From Clostridiaceae bacterium (GTDB lineage: Bacteria; Bacillota; Clostridia; Lachnospirales; Lachnospiraceae), in assembly GCA_902362865.1 (NCBI GenBank), contig CABIYE010000002.1, positions 318,556 through 382,555 of the forward strand: a stretch of 64,000 bases of DNA. Reading direction: 5' to 3'. The position numbers were made by a program, and so were the translations under genes. Position 1 is the stretch's first letter. Every line of letters begins with the position of its first letter. This document shows, in pieces, positions 7,641 through 16,503 of this stretch. The notes beneath the pieces are model-generated. The model searched no databases and had not been told where the DNA came from. It saw only the letters and a program-made list of their open reading frames with translations.

Positions 7641-8521
7641 AATAACAGCTCTTTTTTCTTTCGGTCATAATAATACACATGATCAGAAAGAACCTCTTCT
7701 TTCTGCACCTGTGTCTCATTCACTTCTTTTACAATGGCAGACAGATCATTTTGCCTGGCAGCCTTACTTTCCGGAATCATAATTACCTCATGCACACTGC
7801 TGGGAAGCACAAAATAATTTTCTTTAAAATAATCTCCGATTCCTTCCAGGCGATGTTCATAAAGGATTGCCGTCGCTCCAAAATTACGGATAGAATTCGT
7901 CAGGACATAGAGTTCTTCCTCTATATTCTCAGGCATTTCCTCTCCCAGCATCTCCCCTACTGCTGCTGACATTGCCGAAAATTCATAAGGAAGCAGTTTT
8001 TCTGTATTTTCCTGAGCGATTTTGTACAATTCTTCCTCCTCAATTTCCCACCACGCAAGATGTTCTTTCCGAATCAGCATTGTTGCCAGCCGTTCTTCTC
8101 CCCTGTTCAATTCTACCAGCACATAAAAGATAATTGCCAGATCCAAATACGGAACATATGGCACATCCCGAAGCATCTGCATATTTTCATCCCGGTTCAC
8201 CAGCTGATAGATAATTTTATCCTTCACACAGGTATATTTACGTACGAAATCCCCCTCCCAGGAATGCTTGAATTTTACCTGTTGATACAATTCCATTACC
8301 GACTGTACAATCTGTTTTATATCTCCCGTCCTTTGAAATCGTTCATAATATTCTTCCATATATATGGTCGGCGATATATTGATTCCTGCCTCCTGGAATG
8401 TAATCCCTTTTCGAATTCTCCCGTTATTTTTTAACGCAGACTGCAGAAAAACTCTACGGTTCTCTCCCGCACACTCACCGAGCTCCTGCTTCATCCGCTC
8501 AAGAAACTGTTCATATGACAT
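7637..8521 (-). CDS. DUF5688 family protein
   Basis: 294 residues. The start at 8521 (MSYEQFLERM) is preceded by GAAGGAGAATT; an earlier ATG at 8539 has no ribosome site. No signal peptide or membrane segment. Features fit DUF5688, a Lachnospiraceae family often found in several copies per genome: NGRIRKGITFQ..GINISPTIYMEEYYE near the start, a central V.Y.DLAIIFYV segment, and a C-terminal part with SIRNFGATAILYE and ENYFVLPSSVHEVIMIP. The function of this family is not known. The gene is monocistronic, with the 195-bp element upstream and the tRNA-Arg gene downstream on the other strand. Confidence 0.75.
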   Translation of the reverse strand: MSYEQFLERMKQELGECAGENRRVFLQSALKNNGRIRKGITFQEAGINISPTIYMEEYYERFQRTGDIKQIVQSVMELYQQVKFKHSWEGDFVRKYTCVKDKIIYQLVNRDENMQMLRDVPYVPYLDLAIIFYVLVELNRGEERLATMLIRKEHLAWWEIEEEELYKIAQENTEKLLPYEFSAMSAAVGEMLGEEMPENIEEELYVLTNSIRNFGATAILYEHRLEGIGDYFKENYFVLPSSVHEVIMIPESKAARQNDLSAIVKEVNETQVQKEEVLSDHVYYYDRKKKELLL

Positions 8522-8699
8522 AATTCTCCTTCCTATCAAAATTGCAACATCTTACAAATGGATATGGCATGATAAAAATACCGTGACATCTTATGATGCA
8601 GACCGGCTAATGCCGGATAGATAAATATTATGGTAACTTTTATTATAATCATGGTTACCATAAAAAGCAAGTGTTTTTCATAAAAAGCTTTAAAATGTC

Positions 8700-8912
8700 A
8701 AAAAGAGCGTTACTATTCACAGTCGATTTGAAATCCAATATGGATTCGTCGTGCTTGCACGCAAGAAGATATATTGGATTCCAAATCAGGACTGTGGGGC
8801 AGTCACCCCACCCACATAAGCAGTCTTAGCTCCTTCAGGAGCGGGACTGGAGCATCGAAGATGCGACGAGTGCGCATGTTGGTGGGGTGCTGTGAATTGT
8901 AACAAAAAGAGC
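8700..8912. mobile_element. 195-bp MITE-like element, copy 2, with 9-bp target duplication
   Basis: The element at 8709-8903 matches copy 1 (542-736) in length, order of hairpins and most bases. Its terminal repeats are 13/14 matched. It is flanked exactly by a 9-bp direct repeat, AAAAAGAGC, at 8700-8708 and 8904-8912. The right copy is the T-tract and first arm of the efp terminator, so the element seems to have inserted into that terminator. The hairpin GCTCC-TTCA-GGAGC has another loop than copy 1 but keeps its stem. No transposase is encoded, so mobility would need a partner in trans. Confidence 0.8.
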
Positions 8913-8931
8913 ACTCCTCCCGGAATGCTCT
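8904..8931 (-). terminator. Terminator of efp
   Basis: On the minus strand, AGAGCATTCC-GGGA-GGAGTGCTCT followed by TTTTTG, 10 bases after the efp stop codon. Confidence 0.8.
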
Positions 8932-8941
8932 CTTACTCTCC

Positions 8942-9499
8942 TTATGCACGTGACAGATATTCTCCTGTACGGGTATCAATCTTAATCATCTCATCCTGCT
9001 CAATAAAAAGAGGAACCATAACTAAAGCTCCTGTCTCAACTGTGGCGGGCTTGGTTGCTCCTGTAGCAGTATTGCCCTTTACACCCGGCTCCGTCTCTGT
9101 TACCTTAAGCTCTACGGATGTAGGCGGCTCTACCAGGAACGGATTCCCCTGATAAGAACTTACCGTTACAATCTCATTGTCTTTCACAAACTTCATCCAC
9201 TCTTCTGCAACATCAGCACCAATGGAAATCTGCTCGTAAGTCTCCTGGTCCATGTAATAATAGAAATCTCCGTCATTATAAAGATACTGCATTTTCTTAC
9301 GGTCAATATGAGCCTTTTTAAACTTGTCCTCCGGCTTAAATGCAGTCTCAAGTACAGCGCCCGTGATAATGTTCTTATACTTTGTGCGGACAAACGCTGC
9401 TCCCTTACCAGGCTTTACATGTTGGAAATCTACGATTACACATACCTTTCCGTCAATCTCTACTGTAACGCCCTTTCTAAATTCACCTGCTGATAACAT
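8942..9499 (-). CDS. efp: Translation elongation factor P
   Basis: 185 residues, the usual length. EF-P enters the ribosomal E site and relieves stalling at polyproline stretches. All three OB-like domains are present. The loop that carries the modified residue reads VKPGKGAAF, with Lys at the position modified in other species. The C-terminal domain ends in [14 protein letters not shown], the family signature. AAGGAGGG precedes the ATG. Transcribed alone from the promoter at 9555-9583. Confidence 0.97.
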   Translation of the reverse strand: MLSAGEFRKGVTVEIDGKVCVIVDFQHVKPGKGAAFVRTKYKNIITGAVLETAFKPEDKFKKAHIDRKKMQYLYNDGDFYYYMDQETYEQISIGADVAEEWMKFVKDNEIVTVSSYQGNPFLVEPPTSVELKVTETEPGVKGNTATGATKPATVETGALVMVPLFIEQDEMIKIDTRTGEYLSRA

Positions 9500-9554
9500 A
9501 TATTACCCTCCTTAAACTTGCCCTCCGGCAATATTCCTTCTATTCACTTGTTCC

Positions 9555-9583
9555 ATTCTATAATAAAATACGCCTTTTTTCAA
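9555..9583 (-). promoter_or_regulatory. Promoter of efp
   Basis: On the minus strand, TTGAAA (9578-9583), 17-base spacer, TAGAAT (9555-9560). Confidence 0.6.
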
Positions 9584-9590
9584 CCTTTTT

Positions 9591-10091
9591 TTATTGTTTC
9601 AGGCTTCTCTTATAAAAAAACAGGACTATTTTCTCTAAATAGCGCTTCAGTACAATCTGAATCTCTTCTTTCGGATGAATCGGCTTCACCAGGATATTGG
9701 GAATACCGGCCCTTTTTGCGCCCCAAACGTCTGTAAAAAGCTGGTCTCCCACAAAGACAGTATTCCTTACATCCGTCCCCATAATCTCCATTGCCCTACA
9801 GTAATTCTTAGTAGAAGGTTTATGAGCATCATAGACATAATCCACCTGTATTTTCTCATTAAACATCTTTACACGCGGCTCCTGATTATTAGAAATCAGG
9901 CAGCAATGAAAGCCGATTTTTTTCAGCCTTTCAAAAAGCTCGATTGCACGTTGATCTGCCGGAGCCCCATGAGGCACCAGCGTATTGTCTATATCAAAAA
10001 TAATCCCCCGGACTCCTTCTTCGTACAGTTTTTCAAAGTCTATGACATATGTGGATGCCACATAGCGGTCAGGAAAAAACATATCAAACAT
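9591..10091 (-). CDS. yqeG: YqeG family HAD-type phosphatase
   Basis: 166 residues, HAD superfamily class IIIA. Motif I is IFDIDNTLVPHG, with the nucleophile Asp and the general acid Asp two residues on. Motif II is the Ser in LISNN. Motif IV is FVGDQLFTDVWGAKRAG. Relatives act as phosphatidylglycerophosphate phosphatases or unknown phosphatases. The ATG overlaps the stop codon of the HD-shikimate kinase gene by one base (TAATG), so it is coupled to that gene. The real substrate cannot be told from the sequence. Confidence 0.85.
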   Translation of the reverse strand: MFDMFFPDRYVASTYVIDFEKLYEEGVRGIIFDIDNTLVPHGAPADQRAIELFERLKKIGFHCCLISNNQEPRVKMFNEKIQVDYVYDAHKPSTKNYCRAMEIMGTDVRNTVFVGDQLFTDVWGAKRAGIPNILVKPIHPKEEIQIVLKRYLEKIVLFFYKRSLKQ

Positions 10092-11206
10092 TATTCTTCT
10101 TCCATTTCTTTTATTTTATTTACCAGTTCTTTACAAATCTGTGGTACCGTTTTCCCATCTGTCTGTACCACCACATCTGCGGCAGCCTCATATTTTGCGC
10201 GCCGCTGCTCCATCAGCTGCGCAATTCCCTCCACTGTTTTCCGTCCATGTAAGTTAGGCCTGTCACTGCTTTCCTTCACTCTATCATATACCGTCTCAGG
10301 TCTTGCCGTAAGAAGTACAACCTTTCCATTTTTCTTCATCTCAGCCACATTGCACTCCCGCAGGGCAGCGCCGCCTCCGCAGGAAATAATCAGATCCTTT
10401 CTCGACTGAAGTTCTGCCAAAAGGCTTGTCTCCAGATTGCGGAAATATTCCTCCCCATGAGCAGAAAAGATTTCCGAAATGCTCATTCCTTCCCGCTCTG
10501 CAATCACTTGATCCATCTCTACGGTCTCCATATTATACATCGTACTGAGATATTCAGAAACCGTCGATTTTCCCGTTCCCATAAACCCTATCAGTACAAT
10601 ATTATACCCAAACTTCTTATCTCTCATCTCTGCTTCTATCCTCGCCTTCTCTCCCGCTATCTTATCTCTGGTATCCCGGTTCACCATCTCTTTTAGCATC
10701 TGCATATAAGGAATGCCCTTCACCTGTTCACTGCCATAAGTAAACTGCAGGTCATATTCCAACGGAAGCCAGGTTTCTATCGGAGCTTCGTTGTGCTGGA
10801 TAACTGCCTCCAGCTTATCAAGCGCCTGTGTAAGCTTCGATTCCTTCGTCCTTTTTTCCACGACTTCTCTGAATATTTCCTTCAGCTCTTCCCGGTACGG
10901 TTCCGGCAGCTTCTCCGCTATCATAACCAGAGTTCTCTCTTCTCTGTCCTCGTCGGAGGCCGTCTTCTCAAAGGCTGGGATATCACCGGTGACCGCCTCA
11001 CCCAAATCATGAAACAAACACAGCTTCATAACTCTATCCATGTCATATTCCGGAAATTCATCTTTCACAAGCCATGCAAATACCATCATCCTGTAGGTAT
11101 GCTCTGCCACACTCTCTTTTCGTCCGCTGGAAGTCCAGGAATGTCTGGTATGACACTTCATCTTCTCCGCAAGCGCCAGAAAATCCAGCAATGTTCTTCC
11201 ATCCAT
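10091..11206 (-). CDS. Fusion of HD-domain nucleotidase-like protein and shikimate kinase
   Basis: 371 residues with two domains. Residues 1-190 are a YfbR/5'-nucleotidase-like HD hydrolase: His36 in AEHTYR, His66-Asp67 in LFHDLGE, and a later Asp130. Residues 200-371 are a complete shikimate kinase: Walker A GFMGTGKST (207-215), Asp232 for shikimate binding, Arg256 in YFRNLE, Gly-Gly-Gly (277-279), the lid DRPNL (315-319) and RRAKYE. The kinase step phosphorylates shikimate on the route to chorismate. The HD part should remove phosphate from a nucleotide. No stop codon or frameshift separates the two halves. It is followed directly by yqeG (1-base overlap) and preceded by yjbQ, with no other aro genes nearby. 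Confidence 0.9.
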   Translation of the reverse strand: MDGRTLLDFLALAEKMKCHTRHSWTSSGRKESVAEHTYRMMVFAWLVKDEFPEYDMDRVMKLCLFHDLGEAVTGDIPAFEKTASDEDREERTLVMIAEKLPEPYREELKEIFREVVEKRTKESKLTQALDKLEAVIQHNEAPIETWLPLEYDLQFTYGSEQVKGIPYMQMLKEMVNRDTRDKIAGEKARIEAEMRDKKFGYNIVLIGFMGTGKSTVSEYLSTMYNMETVEMDQVIAEREGMSISEIFSAHGEEYFRNLETSLLAELQSRKDLIISCGGGAALRECNVAEMKKNGKVVLLTARPETVYDRVKESSDRPNLHGRKTVEGIAQLMEQRRAKYEAAADVVVQTDGKTVPQICKELVNKIKEMEEE

Positions 11207-11210
11207 ACCC

Positions 11211-11615
11211 TTAGCCTTCCAGAATCTTTACATAGAACCTGCGGTTTCTCGGGCCGTCAAAATCGCAGAAATACAGATCCTGCCAGATTCCGAACACAAT
11301 CCTTCCCCCACTGATAATCAGAGTCTGGGATGGTCCCACCAGGGTGGTCTTCATATGTGCATGAGAATTTCCTTCCGCATGGCGGTAGAAATCTGCCGTC
11401 GTGGGGAAGGCTTTCTCATACCCTTTCAGCATATCATGTACCACATCCGGGTCAGCATTTTCATTAATCGTGAATCCTGCCGTCGTATGGGGAGAGTACA
11501 CCACAGCAATCCCATCCTTTACTCCGCTTTTTTCAATATCTTCTCTCACGATATTTGTTACCTTGGACATCTGCTGCGCCCCTTTTGTTGAAATCTGATG
11601 TTCATATAAATACAT
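11211..11615 (-). CDS. YjbQ family (UPF0047) protein, secondary thiamine-phosphate synthase-like
   Basis: 134 residues, one domain. Conserved UPF0047 motifs are visible: PHTTAGFTINENADPDV with the metal-binding His, GNSHAHMKTTLVG in the middle, and IVFGIWQDLYFCDFDGPR near the end. Members bind a divalent metal, and some can replace thiamine-phosphate synthase weakly; the native role is unsettled. Four bases separate its stop from the next gene, so it belongs to the operon with the HD-shikimate kinase fusion. Confidence 0.88.
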   Translation of the reverse strand: MYLYEHQISTKGAQQMSKVTNIVREDIEKSGVKDGIAVVYSPHTTAGFTINENADPDVVHDMLKGYEKAFPTTADFYRHAEGNSHAHMKTTLVGPSQTLIISGGRIVFGIWQDLYFCDFDGPRNRRFYVKILEG

Positions 11616-11635
11616 AGGGAAACCTCCTTTATTCT

Positions 11636-12493
11636 TTACTGCTCCATAAATCTTCTCAGTTCGTCAAATTGCTTTTCCATCAGATGATAACCATGCTCAT
11701 AGAAATTCATCAATGTGTCATAATCCTTCTCCAGCCTGGACACAGTTGGGATAAGCGGCCGGATAACAAATATCTTTTTCTCCGCTTCCAGCTTCTCAAT
11801 CCATTCCATGGTTCTGTTATAAGACGGATTTCTGTTCACCACGCTTTTCACCAGATTCGGGTACTTTGCATACGCCTTTTTATAGACCTTTACGCTTCCT
11901 TTTGAAGGTAATTTCTTACGGTATCCGGGATTTCTGGTAAGTACCAGGATGATTTTTTTATTTCCTAATTCTACTGCCCGGCGTATGGGAATAGAATCCG
12001 CCAGTCCTCCATCCAGATAAGGTACACCATTCATATTCACCATTGGCGAAATCAGCGGCATGCTGCTGGATGCCCGGCACATTTTCATTAAACGCTCTTT
12101 ATCTTTCCGTTCCTTCATATATTCAGCTTTTCCCGTCTCACAATTGGTTGTCACAATCTCGCATTCCATTTCAGACGCAAAATACGTATCATAGTCAAAG
12201 GGGAATATCTCATTCGGATACTTATCAAATATCATATCCATGTCAAGCAAACTCTTTTTTCTCACAAATTTGGTAAATCCATAGTAATAACTATACTCTT
12301 TCTCTTTGTGGATCATACAGTCTCTTGTCCGCCCCGGCTGTCTGGATACATAATCCACCGCATTGCAGCTTCCTGCAGATACCCCGATTACATCTGACGT
12401 ATAGAAATCCTGTTCCATCAGATAATCAAGGACACCTGAGGTAAATACACCTCTGGTTGCACCGCCTTCTAATACCATCGTTGCTTTTGTCAT
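11636..12493 (-). CDS. Patatin-like phospholipase family protein
   Basis: 285 residues. Patatin catalytic dyad present: nucleophile in GVSAGSCNA (GxSxG) near residue 40 and Asp in YLDGGLADSIP near residue 160. The oxyanion hole is formed by LEGGATRGVFTSG at the N-terminus. No signal peptide, so a cytoplasmic lipid acyl hydrolase of the RssA/YjjU type is likely. First gene of the short operon patatin-yjbQ-HD/SK-yqeG. The lipid substrate cannot be inferred. Confidence 0.88.
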   Translation of the reverse strand: MTKATMVLEGGATRGVFTSGVLDYLMEQDFYTSDVIGVSAGSCNAVDYVSRQPGRTRDCMIHKEKEYSYYYGFTKFVRKKSLLDMDMIFDKYPNEIFPFDYDTYFASEMECEIVTTNCETGKAEYMKERKDKERLMKMCRASSSMPLISPMVNMNGVPYLDGGLADSIPIRRAVELGNKKIILVLTRNPGYRKKLPSKGSVKVYKKAYAKYPNLVKSVVNRNPSYNRTMEWIEKLEAEKKIFVIRPLIPTVSRLEKDYDTLMNFYEHGYHLMEKQFDELRRFMEQ

Positions 12494-12612
12494 TTTCCAT
12501 TCCTCGCTTTCCGCTATCTATTATATACTGTTTTTCTCAGATGGCAAAGGTAAAATTTATTGCTATTTCCGGCTTTTTTTGATAAGATAGGCAATGTATG
12601 CAACAAGATGGT

Positions 12613-12644
12613 TATAATAATGATAACGTCAGTATGCACTGACG
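12613..12644 (+). promoter_or_regulatory. ABC-F gene promoter -10 and leader hairpin
   Basis: TATAAT at 12613-12618 with a poor -35, then a hairpin CGTCAGT-ATGC-ACTGACG at 12627-12644 in the short leader, 9 bases before the AAGGAG ribosome site. Some ABC-F genes are controlled in their leaders, but no leader peptide is visible here. Confidence 0.45.
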
Positions 12645-12665
12645 CTGATAAGGAGATAGATAACT

Positions 12666-14300
12666 ATGATTAGTACAAGCAACGTAACTTTGCGTGTCGG
12701 CAAAAAAGCATTATTTGAAGATGTAAATATTAAATTCACGGAAGGAAACTGCTATGGTCTGATTGGAGCAAACGGCGCCGGGAAATCTACCTTTCTAAAA
12801 ATTCTATCCGGCCAGCTGGAACCAACCAGCGGCGATGTCATCATTAGCCCCGGAGAACGGCTCTCTTTCTTACAGCAAGATCATTTTAAATACGATGAAT
12901 ACATGGTACTTGACACTGTAATTATGGGAAATGCAAGACTCTATGAAATCATGAAGGAAAAGGAAGTCATCTATGCAAAAGAGGATTTCACAGACGAGGA
13001 CGGGATCAAAGCAAGTGAACTGGAAGCAGAATTTGCTTCCCTGAATGGCTGGGAAGCAGAATCTGACGCCGCAACCCTTTTAAACGGTCTTGGAATTGAC
13101 ACAGAAATGCACTACAAAATCATGAAAGACCTGAACGGTTCTAAGAAGGTAAAGGTCCTTTTAGCCCAGGCTCTTTTCGGCAATCCGGATATTCTTCTTC
13201 TCGACGAACCTACCAACCACTTAGATCTGGATGCAATTGCATGGCTGGAAGAATTCCTGATTAATTTTGACAACACGGTAATCGTAGTATCCCACGACCG
13301 TTATTTCTTAAATAAAGTCTGCACACAGATTGCAGACATTGACTATGGCAAGATTAAACTTTACGCCGGGAATTATGATTTCTGGTACGAGTCCAGCCAA
13401 CTCTTAATCCGTCAGATGAAAGAGGCCAATAAAAAGAAAGAAGAAAAGATTAAAGAGCTCCAGGACTTTATTTCGAGATTCAGCGCCAATGCTTCCAAAT
13501 CCAAGCAGGCTACCAGCCGTAAGCGCGCCCTTGAGAAAATCCAGTTGGATGAGATTCAGCCTTCCAGCCGTAAATATCCTTACATCGACTTCCGCCCGGA
13601 GCGTGAAATCGGTAACGAAGTCTTGTCGGTAGAAGGGTTAAGCAAAACCATTGATGGCGAGAAGGTTCTGGATAATATCAGCTTTACCCTGAACCACGAC
13701 GACAAAGTTGCCTTCGTCGGAAGCAACGAGCTTGCCAAGACAACTCTCTTCCAGATTCTGACAGGTGAGATGGAACCGGACGAAGGAACTTACAAGTGGG
13801 GTGTTACTACTTCTCAGGCATATTTCCCATTGGACAGTGGTGATGAATTTGACAATGACTACACGATTGTAGAATGGCTGACTCAGTATTCTGAAATCAA
13901 AGATACCACCTACGTCCGCGGTTTTCTCGGCCGTATGCTCTTCTCCGGAGACGACGGCGTGAAGAAGGTCCGTGTACTTTCCGGAGGCGAGAAGGTCCGC
14001 TGCCTTTTATCCAAGATGATGATTTCCGGCGCAAATGTCCTTCTCCTGGATGAGCCGACCAATCACCTGGACATGGAATCCATTACTGCACTAAATAATG
14101 GGCTTATCAAATTCCGGGGCGTAATTTTATTCTCATCCCGAGACCACCAGATTGTCCAGACTACGGCAAACCGTATTATGGAGATTGTACCGGGCGGCAA
14201 ACTAATTGATAAAATCACCACCTACGACGAATATCTGGAGAGCGATGAGATGGCAAGGAAGCGTCAGACCTACAGCGTACAAAAAGAAGAGGAAGACTAA
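12666..14300 (+). CDS. ABC-F family ATP-binding protein (ribosome-associated type)
   Basis: 544 residues, two ABC ATPase domains joined by a charged linker (KEANKKKEEKIKELQDF), no membrane segment. This is an ABC-F protein, a class that acts on the ribosome. Domain 1 has a good Walker A (GANGAGKST, 34-42) and DEPTNHLD, but a weak signature (LNGSKK, about 156). Domain 2 has a weak Walker A (GSNELAKT, about 351, Ala in place of the last Gly), a full LSGGEK signature, DEPTNHLD, and a switch region SSRDHQ with Arg where His is usual. The deviations fall in the same composite site. Closest in style to YbiT/YkpA-like housekeeping members; antibiotic resistance is not implied. Confidence 0.9.
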   Translation: MISTSNVTLRVGKKALFEDVNIKFTEGNCYGLIGANGAGKSTFLKILSGQLEPTSGDVIISPGERLSFLQQDHFKYDEYMVLDTVIMGNARLYEIMKEKEVIYAKEDFTDEDGIKASELEAEFASLNGWEAESDAATLLNGLGIDTEMHYKIMKDLNGSKKVKVLLAQALFGNPDILLLDEPTNHLDLDAIAWLEEFLINFDNTVIVVSHDRYFLNKVCTQIADIDYGKIKLYAGNYDFWYESSQLLIRQMKEANKKKEEKIKELQDFISRFSANASKSKQATSRKRALEKIQLDEIQPSSRKYPYIDFRPEREIGNEVLSVEGLSKTIDGEKVLDNISFTLNHDDKVAFVGSNELAKTTLFQILTGEMEPDEGTYKWGVTTSQAYFPLDSGDEFDNDYTIVEWLTQYSEIKDTTYVRGFLGRMLFSGDDGVKKVRVLSGGEKVRCLLSKMMISGANVLLLDEPTNHLDMESITALNNGLIKFRGVILFSSRDHQIVQTTANRIMEIVPGGKLIDKITTYDEYLESDEMARKRQTYSVQKEEED

Positions 14301-14302
14301 TA

Positions 14303-14355
14303 AATATAAGCACGGAAAACAGATTTTACTCTGTCATCCGTGCTTATATTTTCTT
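14303..14355. terminator. Bidirectional terminator between ABC-F gene and thrS
   Basis: Perfect 14-bp arms AATATAAGCACGGA (14303-14316) and TCCGTGCTTATATT (14337-14350), followed by T-rich sequence. It separates two convergent genes. Confidence 0.85.
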
Positions 14356-14377
14356 AACTCAAATACCTTTTACCATT

Positions 14378-16129
14378 CTATACTTCTGCTTTAATCCTCG
14401 TGATCAGCTCTTCGGCCTTCATGCCTCCAATATCGCCCTCGTCACGTTTTCTCACAGAAATCGTACCTTCTTCTACTTCCTTCTCTCCCACGATTACCAT
14501 GTAAGGTACCTTTTCCATCTGCGCTTCACGAATCTTATAACCCAATTTTTCATTTCTTAAATCAATTTCGCTTCTTACGCCTGCCTCTATAAGCTCATCC
14601 TGTATTTTCTGTGCATAATCCGCAAATTTCTCAGATACCGCCATCACCTTTACCTGAACCGGTGCCAGCCATGTCGGGAATTTGCCTGCATAATGCTCAA
14701 TCAGAATTCCGATGAACCGCTCAATGGAGCCAAATGCTACACGATGAATCATAATCGGCCGATGTTTCTCACCGTCTGCTCCCGTATACTCCAGGTCAAA
14801 TCTCTGAGGCATCTGGAAATCAAGCTGAATCGTACCGCACTGCCACGTCCTTCCAATAGAATCCTCCAAATGGAAATCAATTTTCGGCCCATAAAATGCA
14901 CCGTCGCCTTCATTTACAACATAAGCAAGGCCCAGTTCATCCAACGCGCCTCTCAAGCCTTCTGTTGCCATCTCCCAGTCTTCATCGCTTCCCATACTGT
15001 CTTCTGGTCTTGTAGAAAGCTCTACATGATATTTGAATCCGAACTTAGAATATACTTCATCAATCAATCTTGCAACACCTTTGATTTCGTCACGGATCTG
15101 ATCCTCCGTCATAAAAATATGCGCATCATCCTGTGTAAAACAGCGCACACGCATCAAACCATGAAGCTGTCCTGATTTCTCATGGCGGTGTACCAGTCCC
15201 AGCTCTCCCACACGCATCGGAAGATCCTTGTAAGAGCGAGGTTCTACCTTATACACTAACATACCGCCCGGACAGTTCATTGGTTTTACCGCATAATCCT
15301 CGTCATCAATGACCGTCGTGTACATATTATCTTTATAATGATCCCAGTGTCCGGAGTTCTCCCACAGATGTCTGCTCAGGATAATCGGCGTAGAAATCTC
15401 AACATATCCCTCTCTCTGATGCAGCTTTCTCCAATAATCAATCAGCAGATTTTTAAGAACCATTCCTTTCGGGAGGAAGAACGGGAATCCCGGCCCTTCG
15501 TCCATGATGGCAAATAATCCAAGTTCTTTTCCTAATTTTCTGTGGTCACGGAGTCTTGCCTCTTCCATGCGCTTCAGATATGCTTCCAATTCTGCCGCTT
15601 TCGGGAAAGAAGTACCATAAATTCTTGTCAGCATCTGCCTGTGCTCGTCCCCTCTCCAGTAAGCTCCTGCCACACTTTGAAGTTTGAACGCTTTTATAAC
15701 ACTTGTATTTGATACGTGGGGTCCTGCACAGAGATCCAGATATTCTCCCTGCTTATAAAAACTAAGCTCAGCATCCTCCGGTAAATCCTCAATCAGCTCT
15801 ACCTTATATGGCTCATTCTTTTCTTTCATAAGATCGATTGCTTCCTGCCGGTTCATAGTAAAACGCTCCAGCGGCAGCGCTTCCTTCACAATTTTACGCA
15901 TTTCCTTTTCTACTGCTTCCAAATGCTCTGTGGTAAATGGAAAACTAAATTCAAAATCATAGTAATATCCATCCTTAATTGCCGGCCCAATCGCACATTT
16001 TGTATCCGGATACAGACGTTTTACTGCCTGTGCCAGGATATGAGAGGTTGTGTGATGAAACGCCTCCTGTCCCAGTTCATCTGCAAATGTCAGGTCCTGT
16101 ACAGAACCATCTTTCATGCTTACTTTCAT
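14378..16129 (-). CDS. thrS: Threonine-tRNA ligase, form without TGS domain
   Basis: 583 residues. Start at 16129 (MKVSMKDGS), with AAGGAGAAAG before it. Attaches threonine to tRNA-Thr. The SAD editing domain starts at once (HTTSHILAQAVKRLYP with the metal-type HxxxH, and CAGPHVSNTS). The class II catalytic core follows with zinc ligands (the Cys in MNCPGGM and later His residues) and motif 2 (RVRCFTQDDAHIF), and then the anticodon-binding domain (about 480-583). The N-terminal TGS domain of the usual 640-residue enzyme is missing, a form seen in many Clostridia. Control is by the T-box leader upstream. Confidence 0.95.
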   Translation of the reverse strand: MKVSMKDGSVQDLTFADELGQEAFHHTTSHILAQAVKRLYPDTKCAIGPAIKDGYYYDFEFSFPFTTEHLEAVEKEMRKIVKEALPLERFTMNRQEAIDLMKEKNEPYKVELIEDLPEDAELSFYKQGEYLDLCAGPHVSNTSVIKAFKLQSVAGAYWRGDEHRQMLTRIYGTSFPKAAELEAYLKRMEEARLRDHRKLGKELGLFAIMDEGPGFPFFLPKGMVLKNLLIDYWRKLHQREGYVEISTPIILSRHLWENSGHWDHYKDNMYTTVIDDEDYAVKPMNCPGGMLVYKVEPRSYKDLPMRVGELGLVHRHEKSGQLHGLMRVRCFTQDDAHIFMTEDQIRDEIKGVARLIDEVYSKFGFKYHVELSTRPEDSMGSDEDWEMATEGLRGALDELGLAYVVNEGDGAFYGPKIDFHLEDSIGRTWQCGTIQLDFQMPQRFDLEYTGADGEKHRPIMIHRVAFGSIERFIGILIEHYAGKFPTWLAPVQVKVMAVSEKFADYAQKIQDELIEAGVRSEIDLRNEKLGYKIREAQMEKVPYMVIVGEKEVEEGTISVRKRDEGDIGGMKAEELITRIKAEV

Positions 16130-16209
16130 GTTACTTTCTCCTTTCAACTTATACCCATTTTTCCAAAGCAAGGGGAGCATTTTATGATACAGGAACGTAA
16201 GAACTTCCT

Positions 16210-16498
16210 ATACCATAAAAAACACCCTTAAACAGACGCCTCACGCCTGTCTAAGGGTGCAATTATCTGCACGGTTCCACCTTAACTTTTCACTTCGGAT
16301 TCTCATAAATCCTATCCCTTAACGCTGGAATTACGGCAATGCTTACTGAAATCTGTTCAGCATCACAGCTCAGGAATGGTTTTCCCCTGTGTTCTGTTAT
16401 AAAAGGCTTCCAGCTTCCGCCCTTCTCTCTGGATAACTCCCACAAGCTACTCTTTTCCGTCTTGGCTTTTCTCATGTTCTATACTGTTAATCAGCTAT
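16210..16498 (-). ncRNA. T-box riboswitch leader of thrS
   Basis: The minus-strand leader carries the T-box core AGGTGGAACCGTGC (the AGGTGGAACC part is at 16273-16282). It is followed by a terminator: CACCCTTAGACAGGC/GCGTCTGTTTAAGGGTG and six T (16217-16259). Upstream lie the long stem I segments with AGTAGC and purine-rich loops. A T-box senses uncharged tRNA, so thrS is read through when threonyl-tRNA is low. The specifier codon is probably ACC near 16380, but I did not fold the stem fully. Confidence 0.9.
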
Positions 16499-16503
16499 TT
16501 CTT

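Noticed and set aside
12666..14300. Antibiotic-resistance ABC-F (Lsa/Vga/Opt type)
   Set aside because: The linker is short and the motifs resemble housekeeping YbiT/YkpA-like proteins; no leader peptide is seen.
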